Of a stretch of DNA of 64,000 nucleotides, positions 22,480-35,878 are shown piece after piece. Location: positions 124,001-188,000 of the forward strand of contig JAOCPU010000042.1 in NCBI GenBank assembly GCA_035772785.1, in the 5' to 3' direction. Source of the stretch: Phlebiopsis flavidoalba (lineage: Eukaryota > Basidiomycota > Agaricomycetes > Polyporales > Phanerochaetaceae). Below the pieces are notes generated by a model. That model did not search any database and had not been told where the DNA came from. It saw only the letters and a list, made by a program, of their open reading frames with translations. Numbering within the stretch: position 1 is the first letter of the stretch; the number at the start of each line of letters is the position of its first letter. Position numbers and translations under genes: made by a program.

Positions 22480-24450
22480 GTGTCGAAATCAAGCGGCTTT
22501 GACACTATCCGAAAAGCTGGGCACTGGAAGGGTGGCCGACGCCGTGATTGCTCAAGGGCCTCAAGTTATAACCTATTTGGTCCACACCTCTTACTTTGCT
22601 TGGTCAGAGATGTCTCCTTCGTCATGAGTGTACGCTCCTATCTTGTGGTAGTACGCGTATTCAACCGACTGACTGTCTCCCACATGTAGAGGGCCCCAAT
22701 TTCCCTGCAGAAAGAGAATCATCGATAGCTGTTCCTGTCGGATGTACAACCGGAGGACACGCGACAGCCTTTCACACAGACAAATCCAGCCATTGATGTA
22801 CAAAAGGACGCTCAAGGCTTGCACCTTGGTTTATGCGATCGTGGAAACCTATAGCCACAGCCCACCTCTTGCCGTGAAATCATGGATTCTTCTCTACAAC
22901 CAACCGCTCCTCTTGCAGGCTCGTGCCCCGACCATGGGACAAGGAAGCCGATAGATGGGACACATTTTATTCCGGAATGCGAACCTTGGCTTCCGCACCA
23001 TCGTTGGAAACGACGTCGGCGCGGATCTTAGTTGGCTCGTACAACAAAAGCACTCGACGATCTCTACGACTTCTTGAAGAACAACGCACACATCGCAGGC
23101 CACATAGAACGCTTATTCCTGCGTGGCTTTAGCTGCTGCGTTCATCTGATGCTCCCGAAGCGCGCGCGGACAACATCCCGCCGGAGCTGTTTGTGGGTAT
23201 GATCAATATGACTGCCCCGCCTCAAGACCTCGAGCTGCTGGACGTAGCACGGTCGACCCGTGGGCGCTTGCGCTCTTCGATCTGGCACCATCTGCTTATT
23301 GGTAACACTATGTTCAACGACTGGCGATTGAGTATTGGGGGAATAGCTCTCTCACGGACCAAACCCCTCAACCTCACACCGAGTGGAGACCGACAGCGTT
23401 CATGACGCTTCTTCGCTACTGCTGTTCGGGCACGTGCAAAAACCGTCGACGGTACTCACGCCTGCGATTCCTCTCGAGGGCACACAGAAGCACCTGCCAC
23501 CAGCTTGACCCTGCCAAACGCGTCTCAAACGTGGGCATGCTGGACTCTTTCAAAGATACACCCTCGGACGCTCCCACCAACTCGATTTTTCGCAGTATGT
23601 GTGAAATAAGCACCCTGATCAGTCCGAGAAAGGAATACGCGGACTACTCGGTTGTCCCGCGAACTCATACGGTTCGATGATCGTCGACCTGGGACCTGGA
23701 GCGCCAGCCCCTGGAGGGCTTTCGCAGCGGTCCACGACTCGCACTGTCCCCGCCCTGGACGTCTCACCTTCAGATGTCCGGCCTACGGGGGGCCCATTCG
23801 AAAGTAGGTGCCAGTCCAGCTTCTCCTCCTCTATGGGCCTAATCCCGCCACCACCAGTTCCTCCCTTTCACTGCAAGAACCTCAGCACTCGGATGTTTGA
23901 GATAAGTTCTTGCATTTCGCGACGAGCCAGCCGAGATACTGGATGCGTGAGCCGGGCGCAGGCCTTCCGCGCCTCCGGGATCTCGCGACAGACGATTGCC
24001 CGGCCGTCGCGCCAACCTCGTCGTGTCTGTCGTCGTCGATGAGTATCTGTAGTGAGACCCCCAGGTGTGCCTGTGTCTACAGCACAACTCGGATCATACG
24101 GACTGCGCGAAATAGCGATCACGGATTCCTCAACGTCGAGGAAGAACTGGCCCACCCCCTACGGGTTGCGTGTATCAAACCCGCTCGACGGCGCGCTGGG
24201 CCAGGTTTGTGGACGACGTGTCGCTTCGACTGCATTCGTTTGTGCGCTGCGAGGTGCTTTCCGAACAGGCTGGGGGCCCGGAGTATGGACACGAGCTGCT
24301 GCGGCCATCTATTTCCTGGCTCGTCGAAGAGAAAAGCATGTAGAGCTTGACGCCGTGTGGCTGTCAGCACGGAGTAGAGAACCGCCGATGGTGTTTGCGA
24401 GCCTGAACCGACGGAGGGCTGAAAGAGGCTGAACTTTTCTAGGCTTCCAG
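22480..24450 (+). pseudogene. F-box-like multicopy gene, copy 2 (damaged)
   Basis: At 22498-22560 the DNA nearly repeats 20093-20150 (ACACTATCCGAAAAGCTGG, then GTGGCCGACGCCGTGATTGC), so the unit length is about 2.4 kb. It shares TAGAGGGCCCCAA(T/C)TTCCCTGC, LDDLYDFLKNNAHIAGHIER near 23050-23112, NIPPELFVGMINM near 23180-23210, DLELLDVA, ASGISRQTIARPSR near 23970, LNVEEELAHPL, ACIKPARRRAGPGL, and a final VELDAVWLSARSREPPMVF near 24340. Frame breaks are frequent, including single-base ones. It is closer in sequence to the inverted copy at 58880-60690 in the KNNA block than to copy 1. Confidence 0.65.
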
Positions 24451-25320
24451 CCTCGTTAGTCAAATCTGTGATCATTGTCTAAACAAACCAGGCGCCTTTC
24501 GCTTGCAATATTCTACTATTCTATTATTGGTCTATTGGTCGCAGATCCGAACTCGAAGTAGAGATTATAGGTGGTCTTCTTTTGAAAAAAAGTATTCTCA
24601 ATTATGTATGGAGAATAGGATATGTCGCCGTGCAGTGATCTATCTCCGTGCCATAGCCCTTGGATTTTCTTATATGAGGGTACGCATCGCCGAGTGGTGC
24701 AGTCGCCGAGCTGCCCTGTTGAGGCGCTAAACAGAGACCGCGCGGCGGCGGAACGGCCTGCCGCGCGTCGGCGCCGTTGCCTTTTGTGGCGTCCCGGGAA
24801 GCCCGGGCGACTCTGGACCTGCCTTGCATTAGCCCACAGCCGATGACCCCATAACTTTACTGATAAGACTTCCCAGGTTGCCTCTCCAGCGTACAGGTTT
24901 TTGCCATGCTCGGCGGTATTCCCTGTGACTAGAGCTCAGCGCGTAACGTCCATCCGCCCGTGGTTCAACGAAAATAGTATAGGAAACCCCTCGTTCTTTC
25001 AGTGTTCGCTGGGTAGCGTCATGACGTTTGGATAAGTGCTTGCTGATTTGCAGCCAATACTATACAAATACAGGTCATGTCTACCGCGAAATGCTTCTGT
25101 ATCGCCAATGCAATCAGGACTGCATGCCATGGCGAAGAGCGCGGCGACAGGGCACCGACCGATGAAAGACACGGTTCTTCGCGCCCGTATAACATGTCGG
25201 ATTTGCACAATATTAAAACAGGAGAACCGTTGAGGGTTTCCCGTCCTGTCATTGTACGTCAATCGTCACCTATCGCCAGTGCTGAGTTCTCAGCTTGAAT
25301 AAGCGATGAATATAGTGCTA
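24451..25320. other. Stretch without a recognised gene
   Basis: Only short frames without recognisable protein content. A GC-rich patch (24735-24800) sits in otherwise mixed sequence. Confidence 0.4.
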
Positions 25321-25329
25321 CTGACCAGC

Positions 25330-26140
25330 CATGCTTCTGCAGTCACTCTTCACTGATCCCACGTTTGGCCGAATTTCCCAATGGCCTATTACGCCGTCGC
25401 GTACTGCCTACTCTGGTGTCCTCATGTTCGGCTTGGCTTTCATGGGGTATTTGGGCATGAGGGTGATAAACACTCTCAAGACGGTCCAGAGGAGCAGAGT
25501 CACCTCCCCCACATCACTCGAACATTGCGACTCTTTTCTCATCGTATCAACAAGATGGTGACATCTCATGCTATTGCGTCCCAGACAAATATGAACCGCC
25601 TTACTATGTGTTCAGACCGTCTGGAGCCCTCGAATCACCTCTCCCACTGCTGGTCACCGTTTGGGCACCTGAAAGTACCCAAGAAGTCACATGGTATGCT
25701 CCCATTGATACTCAGCAGGACGGCCTAAGTCTTTGGGACATTCGCACAGGGATACTTCGGACGCCCCCCGATGGCATCAGTAATGGCTCCATGGTCGTCC
25801 TCGCCAAGGGCGGGCTCCTAGACGCAGGTATGTCTATATTCTTTTCCTGCCACGGGATCAACGCTGTGCATAACACTTCAATTTGTAGAACGTCCTCTCG
25901 CCAAAGACTTTGATCTTTCGTCTTCGCGCCGGATGTGTCAAGGTCGTTGTCCCTGCAAACGCTTCTGGGTCCGCTGTTACTCTATTGTCCGTGAGTAGGC
26001 GGTCCCTATTACATACGAAAAATCTTGTTGGAATCGCTCTGGCCACGCCGAAGTACTTTGGTGGTACTCTGGGAAACAATGGGGTCCAGTATTTACCATC
26101 GGATAATGGGACAGCTTTCCAGCTATTTTACAAGTGGTGA
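25330..26140 (+). CDS. Unrecognised protein fragment
   Basis: After a noisy start, one frame reads well from about 25560 to 25826: PDKYEPPYYVFRPSGALESP, then LPLLVTVWAPESTQEVTWYA and GSMVVLAKGGLLDA. It is followed by a likely intron (gtatgtct...tag, about 25828-25888) and by ERPLAKDFDLSSSRRMCQGR. A second segment KVVVPANASGSAVTLLS follows in another frame. The composition is protein-like, but I do not recognise the family, and no catalytic motif or membrane segment is evident. Confidence 0.4.
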
Positions 26141-26895
26141 CGCGGGAGTTTTTGTGACGGTTGACCGGATGTGAGTCTATGACTACCACAAAATGTGGTA
26201 ATCGTGGATTGCACGCTACTGCAGAGCTCATAAATCGACAAAGTTGGCATAAACACAAATTGCAGCAGACGGCGCGTGACCACGAGCGAGGGTGCCTCGA
26301 GGCCTCGAGGCAAAAGGCACCAACGCGCGTGACACACAGGGTTGACGCGTGACAGGCCGTCACCGCCCGCTGGCGGCGAGAGATCGAGGCGTCGCAGCTC
26401 GTTGCTCCTATCCGCCACATGCCTCTTGAGGGACCAGCCAACCGCCTCTCTCGCCGCGAAAGGGCGAACCTAGTAACTCCACGTGAATATTGACTGGTTA
26501 TTGTGATTATACTGCGGCCCATGCGCCCGCGAAGACAATGAGATGTCGCCTGAATAGGGTGCAACGGGAGGATGCCACGGTAGCTATAGCTGTGCTGACA
26601 GGTCCAATATCGATGTCGCCGCGAGGGGTGTCCCGCGCTGTGAGTTGCTGCAAGCCGTCGTCCTTGTGGGTAATTGTGCTAACCGGTTTAACAGAGATAT
26701 ATGATAGTTTGTACTAGGCTTAAACTAATCTTGTACAGGTGACGAAATGGTCGCAAAGCAAGCAGTACGCGGCGCGGGCATAGTGCGTAATGAATATTTG
26801 GCTCTGGAGTGCATTCATGTGGTGTGGCCTTCTTAGCCTCCCGATGAGGCACGATCTCAACTTGTCATCTGCCCGCGAAGGCGCCTGATCTCATT
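26141..26895. other. Stretch without a recognised gene
   Basis: It contains several GCGTGACA-type words at about 26270-26360 and a perfect short palindrome GCCTCGAGGC at 26297-26306. Nothing codes recognisably. Confidence 0.35.
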
Positions 26896-28806
26896 ATGCC
26901 GTTTACGCTCTTGTCCCTTGTTTTTCCAGGGCGAACCCTGGCTCCCTTCCTCCACCTTCAACGCCTCATTCTCTACAAGTTGCTCAGCACTTCCAGGACA
27001 CGACACTCTCCCCCATGCACACTAGGTCCTGCCATGACATATGGGGATATCAGTCCACCGGGCGTTGACGACGACGCCCGATCGCTCGGCTGCGGTACGG
27101 CACGGTCGCTCAAGACGGCAAGCTCTCTCAAACGGTTTGTGGGAATGAAGAGGCGCGATGGCTCGAGTCGAAGAATAGTGCGCAGGATGAACGCCGTGGT
27201 CAGTGTCCGGAATGACCAGTCCAAGGTTGAGGCGTATGTCGAGACGTGGGTTGGACGCGACACTGCAGGGCATCAAGACTCAGCTGGAGGCACGAGGATG
27301 TTCCGGCACATGTATATGAGGACCTCTTGGAGCTGCACCAGGTGCGTGTCTTACTCATGCTGCGGAAAACGAATCCCAGTGAACATGCTTTGGTATACAG
27401 GATCGAGTCTACTCTGAGGAGATCATAAACGCGCATGGGACCTTATCCTCGCTGAAATGAGCAGAGGAAGGATACACGGTCTCAATTCACGTCCTGACGG
27501 TTCGTGGGCCCTCGACGATCTCATGTCATTCTTCACACTGGTCTCCTCAGCCGAGAAGAGTTTGTGGTCAGTGCCGCTTCGGCTTACCCCTGGAACTCTG
27601 CTCATCATGCCCCAGGGACAAGTATCCTGCACAGTGCTACCGAGACAATGGGGTGGCTTCCCACCCGATAAGTCCATTCTCGTATACCACGCCCTTACGC
27701 GATACCAGTTTCTCTTTACATGGTTATGCTGTCCTTTCCGATCTACGCGAAGTTCTTCGACAAAGCCAAGTACTGCAAGTGCTTCAGCTCTACCCAAACC
27801 TGCGGCCTGTTGCTCTGTTATTCCAAAATAGCCAAGACAAGACCGCCTATCCTGATCTCGACACTTCTTCACCTACCTCAAACACGTCGTATTCGGACCC
27901 GCTAAACCTACCCGATGGCCCTACTACCGTTCATCAAGGAGTACACTCCAAAGCGCGCAGCGGCCGTCTTCTTTGAACCGGAGTGACCCAGAGCTCATCT
28001 CGGGAGTCGTCGATCGCTTGCTTCACGGGAAATTCAAAACTGCAAAGCGAAAACGGTATTTTCACCAGCGAACCGGACAACGCCAGAGCAGTCATATCCT
28101 GCAGCTCGAAAAGCCTTCGATTGGCGACACCACGACTTCGAGCAGCCCATCGTTGGCTCCAAGGTGCACCCGTCGTCACCATTCCTCTGTTTTGCCCATC
28201 ACTACCTTGCATCGACAAGCCAGACGGCCGCCCCCGGATGCTTCTCGAGCGAGGCCTCACGCGCCTTGTCGAACAGTTGTACGACTCATTGACGATGAGA
28301 AGATGCTCTCAGACGCCTGGATCGACGATGTATCGGCCCACGGACACCTCACGATGCTGCATCTGTGCTACTTCTCCTGCTCGCTGCGTCAAGACATTGC
28401 GACCTATCGGTTATGTGGTCAAGGAGGAGTTGAGCGAGCACCTGCGGCAAAAATCACGAGAGCTGTCTGAGCGGTGGTTTTGGAGTTATGTGGTGCGAGT
28501 GAATCCAACGTTCTGGGACACGGCTGTGTCATCTTCCATAGGACCCGACCGGGCTTTACCATACAATCCTCTTCTATTCTTGTCTGTCATCCCCCTATTC
28601 TTTTCCTGCGACTCTACGGTGCCGGTTCCCCATCATCTCTCCGACTCCATCACCATACGCGCTCATGTCGTAAGCACATATCTACGGACAGTAACAAATC
28701 TAATTGGACAATATCACGCAGAGTGTTACCCTGATCACAAACGGATATTAAGGTTGGCCGTGGAAGCTGTACCTGACCATACATGGACCGAACAAAAACC
28801 CTGCTG
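26896..28806 (+). CDS. Unrecognised, frame-broken coding region
   Basis: Several protein-like stretches in changing plus frames: SLKRFVGMKRRDGSSRR near 27130, KVEAYVETWVGRDTAG near 27220, SILVYHALTRYQFLFT near 27672-27720, HGYAVLSDLREVLRQSQVLQ near 27720-27780 followed by LYPNLRPVALLFQNSQDK, PELISGVVDRLLHGKF near 27988-28035, and GYVVKEELSEHLRQKSREL near 28410-28467. I cannot assign a family. It may be one gene with indels, or two. The manganese peroxidase follows about 1 kb downstream on the same strand. Confidence 0.35.
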
Positions 28807-29754
28807 ATAGAACTGCGAAACCAAGCGGGAGAAGGTGCGTTCCTGATGCGGGCTCACGGTGCCTTGTCTTCGAAGTCTATTTTTACTAATCCTACCTGTG
28901 AAGGTGGATGCGGAAAACAGAAACTCTGTCTGTGCCGAACATACCAGAACCCCAGTCTGTCGCATTCCGAGTGACACTGCCATGGGACATTCGCACACTC
29001 TGGTCGCACACTTCCCTCCCGACTAGCTGGGTCCCCGAAAGTCGACTAGTTTGCATTCGGCGCGGTAATATCTAACCGCGGTTGGAGTGGGGACGACGAA
29101 GTGGCGTTTATGTTACCTGCCGAGGACGGCAGTCAGCAGAGTTTCCAACTTCGTATGTACGCGCTTCTGCGTACTCAACGCGCCAGAAACCTGTCGATTG
29201 ACGAGCAACGCACCTAGGTACCAGAGAGTGCGGGACGCTACGCTGTGAGCGGTACCTTGGTACAGACATTATACACCCTGCCGATGCAGTCTGCCGCACC
29301 GTCCATCCCCAGCGTCGGCTGCGCCATCGCCCATTGACTCCCACACATTTTCGGCCGCGCTTTCTAGACTACCATATGCGCTGCTACCCTTCCTACGCCC
29401 CCGCGTCGCCGCTGGCCCTCATCACGCAAATGCTCGGATATAAGGTACCGGGCCAGTCTCGAACATACTAAATCCCAACCACACGGTCCCGCTAGCGACG
29501 ACCCACGCTCCTGCGAGCTTTGTAACGGGTAGCTCGCCATTGGCGAGCGATGCGCAAGCGCACCTCGGCACACCGTGCTGCCACTCAATACCCAGCCCGT
29601 CGGGAGGCTCGCACAGCGATCGGTAACCGTATGCGCGGTGCTCGATGTACCGCTGTTGCACTCACACCGTGCACTTCACGCTGCCTGACGCGTTTTCCGC
29701 GATAGGCATGCGGGTGTGTACGCGACTGCAAGGAGTTTTTGTGGGCGGCGAGGG
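28807..29754. promoter_or_regulatory. Upstream region of the manganese peroxidase gene
   Basis: No gene is recognised. The region should hold the peroxidase promoter; the TATA box and a possible metal-response word are listed separately. Confidence 0.4.
29657..29663 (+). promoter_or_regulatory. Possible metal-response element (TGCRCNC)
   Basis: TGCACTC fits the TGCRCNC core used for metal-response elements in fungal manganese peroxidase promoters. It lies about 90 bases upstream of the TATA box, on the coding strand. A seven-base degenerate word can occur by chance, so this is only suggestive. Confidence 0.3.
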
Positions 29755-29760
29755 TATAAA
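29755..29760 (+). promoter_or_regulatory. TATA box of manganese peroxidase gene
   Basis: TATAAA in gagggtataaaggcgg lies 124 bases upstream of the ATG at 29884, a normal spacing for strongly expressed secreted peroxidases. Confidence 0.75.
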
Positions 29761-29883
29761 GGCGGGGTCGCGGTTCTACTGAGGAACGTCAGGACGGCCG
29801 AGTTCTACTGCTCGCTTCTCCCCCTCAGGACACCGAGTTCTCTCTTGCACAGCCAACTTCTCCCTCGCTTCAGACTTTCCCCA

Positions 29884-31450
<1,567 letters not shown>

Positions 31451-31652
31451 GGGGTTATTTGTTTAGTTTTTCTGTGACTTTATGTATCAAATTTTCCATC
31501 TAAACTCGGCTGCACTACCACGTCAACAGAATATCTCCTGTCAGACTGTTCGTGTGAAGGAATCCTTATAAATGAATAACATTTAGGCAAAAAAATCAAG
31601 TATGATACATAGCTCGTGATTGTAAATTCCATCAAGGGAGAAGGTGTCAAAT
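31451..31652. terminator. 3' flank of the peroxidase gene
   Basis: AT-rich sequence with AATGAATAACATTTA at about 31571 forms the shared 3' region of the peroxidase and the convergent minus-strand gene. No exact AATAAA signal is seen. Confidence 0.3.
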
Positions 31653-33184
31653 CTAGATGGCAAGATAGTCCGTTGAATCACATGTACAGTCAAAACCATC
31701 GGCCTTCAGAATTTCCTTCAACTGAACAGTAGTAAAATCATCATGGATCGTCTCCCACCACTGGATACAGTGGTTTAGCGCATCGACCACGGCTCGCGAG
31801 GTGGCCACAACTTCGTCACGAAGCTCCTGTTTGATGAGTGCAGTCACGCAAATCAACATGAGCAGAATATCACTTACCAAGAGCTCGTAGCTGAGCTCAT
31901 GCATGGCTCGGCGGCCTATGCCAGGACACGTTCAGTGTGCGGTGTCACCGGGGAGGTCTGTTGGCATGTGTCGTGGCTCGTCAAAAAGCTGTTCCAATAG
32001 TATACAGTAGTCCCTTGGTTTAGCATCAATTGAGACGCAATCTTGCTGTATCTAGCGATGTATATGGCGACCAACAGATGAGGAGATGCCGGGGTGAGTC
32101 TCGGATTTTGCTCGATGAGCGAGATGCTGTGTGATGCCCCCCCCCCCCTTCCGCAGCGTCTAGAAGATGTTCATAGAGCATTGAACGGGTAGGGAAGAGT
32201 TGCAGCACGTCATGGCGCGCATTTCTTGGGCGCTGAGAGGTGCATGCAATCGTGGAGAACGCGGAGCCCGAGACGATGTATGATGCCAGTGAACGGTATG
32301 TTGCAGTAGAACGTTTGTCATCGCTGGTGTTGATAGAAAAGTGGCTGTTGCTTTTCCAAGATCCAGCCCAAATGCGTTCCGTAGCCTGCGCGCCTCTCCC
32401 GAAAGGGAGTCTGTGTAAATCGATTCGACAGTCTCTGCCAAGCCAGGAATGCTTCAACGGCTTCGTGAAACTCGGAAGACGACGACAAGGGCATTGCGGG
32501 ATCTTTGGGAGCCCTGCTCTCAGAGGCACATACCAGCCGTGCAAATGGTCCAAACCATCCGAACGTGGCGACTATACAAGGTGCAGATCTGGTGAAACCG
32601 CGGTTGTTTGAGAAGTGTTGGCCATCGCTGTGGCAAGTGCGTGAAGAATACCCGCCCCCTGGCGAAATCTGCGGGAAAATTAATCCTTCGACTCAATAAG
32701 TTTCAGTCGATGATATAGGTGGTAGAGAGACTCACCACAAAGATTTCTCATCTACAGACATGCATCCATAAAACTCCGATACCACCCCCGAAGAAGTCGC
32801 AATGAGAGCCTTGGCAAGGCTTTGAAGTGCTCCGCGTCTGAATCGCAATAGCTAAATATACAACCTCGCTAAAAGGTCCCTCTCGCTCCCCTCGCCGTTT
32901 GAAGATCCAATAGTCCTTTCGGCAAGGGTCAGTGCATGAATAACGGGTCGAGATAGTCCGTGCTCACGTTCGCAAAGAGAATTATAACGCTTGCCATTAC
33001 CTTTCGAGGACAAAAGGTCCTCGCCTTTCTGTAATCGCGCTAAGATATCCCGGATATAACCACTGAGGGGCGTCAGCCTGTTCAGGCATGCGCACTTCTT
33101 CGGAAGTTTTGTCATGAGTGGGAAAAGCATGAATACGGGTAGATCTGGCTCCTTGGTGGGATGACGTGTTTGTAGAACTTGCAA
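31653..33184 (-). CDS. Unrecognised multi-exon protein
   Basis: Minus-strand segments with good protein character. The N-terminal part at 32852-33184 reads LTPLSGYIRDILARLQKGED, then CEREHGLSRPVIHALTLAER. A short exon near 32770-32830 reads GALQSLAKALIATSSGVVSE. A middle part near 32370-32560 has SSSSEFHEAVEAFLAWQRLS. A C-terminal exon at 31653-31904 reads VATSRAVVDALNHCIQWWET and TVQLKEILKADGFDCTCDST. It looks helical and soluble. The run of twelve C at 32137-32148 falls inside an intron or broken exon. I do not recognise the family. It is convergent with the manganese peroxidase. Confidence 0.45.
32137..32148. repeat. Run of twelve C
   Basis: Perfect homopolymer within the unrecognised minus-strand gene at 31653-33184; likely a site of uncertain length. 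Confidence 0.9.
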
Positions 33185-35834
33185 GCTCAGAGGATGGCTT
33201 GAATATATACTCTAGTGACGCGCTGCACCACTAGGAATGTCAAGCTAGTCTTTATATAACCCGCAAGGGGGCCTTAGTCGTCAAGGGTTCCATGCTCTAC
33301 GATACGGATCTGTAGAAAACTGAGACCCGAACTGTTTTGAGTCTGTCAGCCTGCGTTCGAGCAAAGCACGTTTTGGGTGACTGATCCCAGATTGACCAAC
33401 ATGGTGTGATTCGCAGTGGCAACGTTGGCAGCTTGCGTGCGGACTATCATAATAGCAATGAATGTAATGATCTCGATCATTCCATGTTGCTTTGAGCGAT
33501 GAAAATGAAAGGAATTGCTGTCAATCAACGGTCGGGAGTACCACTCTTGGGAACCCACCTGAGTACAAGTGCATGCAGCGGTGAAATTGCGGCGCGTTCA
33601 GTCAAACGACCGAAAATTGGTCTGACGGGAACAATCTGATATGGGGCTGGCTATAATTCAGACTTCCCGCAAATCCACCATAGCCAGCCAAAATCAATAT
33701 CCATTTGCCCCGGCTTGATAGATATCTCTGAGTCGTAACGCCAGCTATCAAATGCTCGTACTTTCTTACGACACCAAGGTTATCAGGGTCCGGGGAGAGG
33801 ATTGGCGAGGTGGGAAGGGACCGGCCGAAGCGTCAGGAGCTCGGGTATCCTTAGTGACTTTTCGCCCGCGGGTTTGGAGCGGGGTGCGAGTGGCATTTTG
33901 GGAACTGTGTGGACATGCAGCGGGTGCGGGCCCTGGGGATAGTGGTATCTTGCGAAGGAGAAGTGCAAAAGTGCTTTGTGCAGCGTGTGGCAGCTCGCCT
34001 CTAGCAACCCTATCCAGTATTGGATGCAAAGCGTTCCGGGGTGGAAGTAGTCCAGAGCTCATCGCAAAGTAAATTTGACCTGCCTCCGCAGTTAATTAAT
34101 GATCATCATTGGCCTATGAAACACAGGTTACTGTAAGGTCGTTTGCCGTTTGGCGGGTCAAAGGCATGACAAAACCTAGAGGAAAATCGAGAGAATACCT
34201 CAAGCTAGAATGTTGCTGCTGGTGAGGCCTCTTTCATGAGGTGCTCCTCAGCTGTGGCCTTGAGCCTTGTCAAAGCCCATCTTGAACGAACGATTAAAAT
34301 AAGCTTCTGATAGCTCATGTCAAACATACCGTCGTCAGCAAGTCTGTACATAGTTTTACAGGAACACGCAAATGCCCATAGTAGGAAGGCGGGGGAAATT
34401 CAATAAATTCGATAGCTTTGATCAGGTTGTTGTCGTCCGCACACGAGACCGCAAGGGCTGGAAATGAACCTTGGCCAAGTATAAATGGTAAGATCGCAGA
34501 TCGCCTTTGAGCCTGGGCATTATGGGTGTGTGTTCAATTTTAGATTTATACGTAGGTGAAGGTTGTTTACGTTCCGCGTTTTCTCGGCTACAGAACGCAA
34601 GGGAACTATCTTTGTGTGGTCACATTTGGCTGGGTTACCTCAAAGGAAGTCGGTAGATTGGCGGTAACCTAGGAGGCAAACGGTCACTTTGGGGCACAAC
34701 GTATCATTTCTAACGAACAGAGGAGCTCCTCCCACATTTCGGTATGATGTATTGTCTTTTTTTCTTCGACTTGCCCGGGCAATGTAAGCTCTTCACGTGT
34801 CTGCTTCTGTCACGCTGCCTGTTTTTCTATTCTGCTGTCAAGTCGTGTCTTCTTTCCAAATCACTGTCGGATTCTCGTGTACTCGTATTCTTTTCTGTTT
34901 CTTGATCAATACGATAGTGAATCGCGCTTCTTTTATCCGCGACCCTCGACAAAAAAAAACCCGTCCTGCTAGAACTTGACAACGTTTTATGAGTACTGAT
35001 ACTACTACGCCTGGGTTTTCCCATACTGTAGATTATACAAAAAAACACTCACGTGAGCACGGAAGTATGGCGAGGATGTCGCGGAAGTGCTCTACTATTT
35101 GCCAGGACCGTCTTGGGTTCAAACCCCCCCACCTATTCCCAGGCGCGATACGCGCAGAGAAAGCGTACAAAGGCGTACGTCTGTGAATGCAATTCCTGAG
35201 ATTGAGTTGGCGAGGGGACTCCTCAACGGTCTTTAATTTGAAGCTCTCCCTAACACGTTTCAAATCGGCCGCGGTGAGCAGGCCAGCCCATCGTCGTTGT
35301 CAATTGTTGTCGCTTAGAAGTCAACGTCAGAGTTCAATTCATTTTCAAGAACACCATCTGTGCTAAATGTAACGTCGACACGAAACACAACATCAACGTC
35401 CTTCGTATATAAACTGCAAATAACTTGTGTATACGCTCCACAGGATCAGGGCGTTAGGGCGTCAGCCCAGTGAGAGGATCGGTGAGCCAAAAGGAGTTCA
35501 AGGCAGGTTCAAGGACGACTGTTTCCGCCGGGATGCGGCGTGGAAAGGTAATCGAGCGACGAAAGTTGGATTTGGTTCCTCGAAGACAGACTGGCCCATT
35601 GAATAGGGGTATAACTCGCCTGTATCCCGAAGTGTCAAATGCACTAACCGTAAGGGCCGGGGGCCAGGCCGACGCTCGTAGTTTCTTGGCCTAAATACAG
35701 ATCGCGTCTCAAGTCAAAAAAACTGGCACCCACTCTGACTGATTGGGTGGGCCGCTAATATGGCACCATTTTGTGCCAATTCTGAGCTAAGCGCTCATTT
35801 TGTTCCCGGCCAATCCTGGCCAAGTTCTTGATCC
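33185..35834. other. Long stretch without a recognised gene
   Basis: About 2.6 kb. Short frames at 33346-33558 (minus), 33752-34072 (plus) and 34989-35186 (plus; contains CSTICQDRLG, faintly like half a RING finger) have no support. AT-rich parts suggest intergenic DNA. Confidence 0.4.
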
Positions 35835-35878
35835 GTGACCTTCCGTACCTTCACTAATCCCACCAGGGCTACGATACG

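Noticed and set aside
26297..26306. Palindrome GCCTCGAGGC as an operator
   Set aside because: A single short palindrome in a gene-less stretch with no neighbouring regulator; expected by chance.
35110..35145. GGGTTCAAACCCC, resembling a tRNA B-box
   Set aside because: No matching A-box or acceptor stem upstream.
34989..35186. RING-finger start (CSTICQDRLG)
   Set aside because: Only one Cys pair is present and no further zinc ligands follow in any frame.
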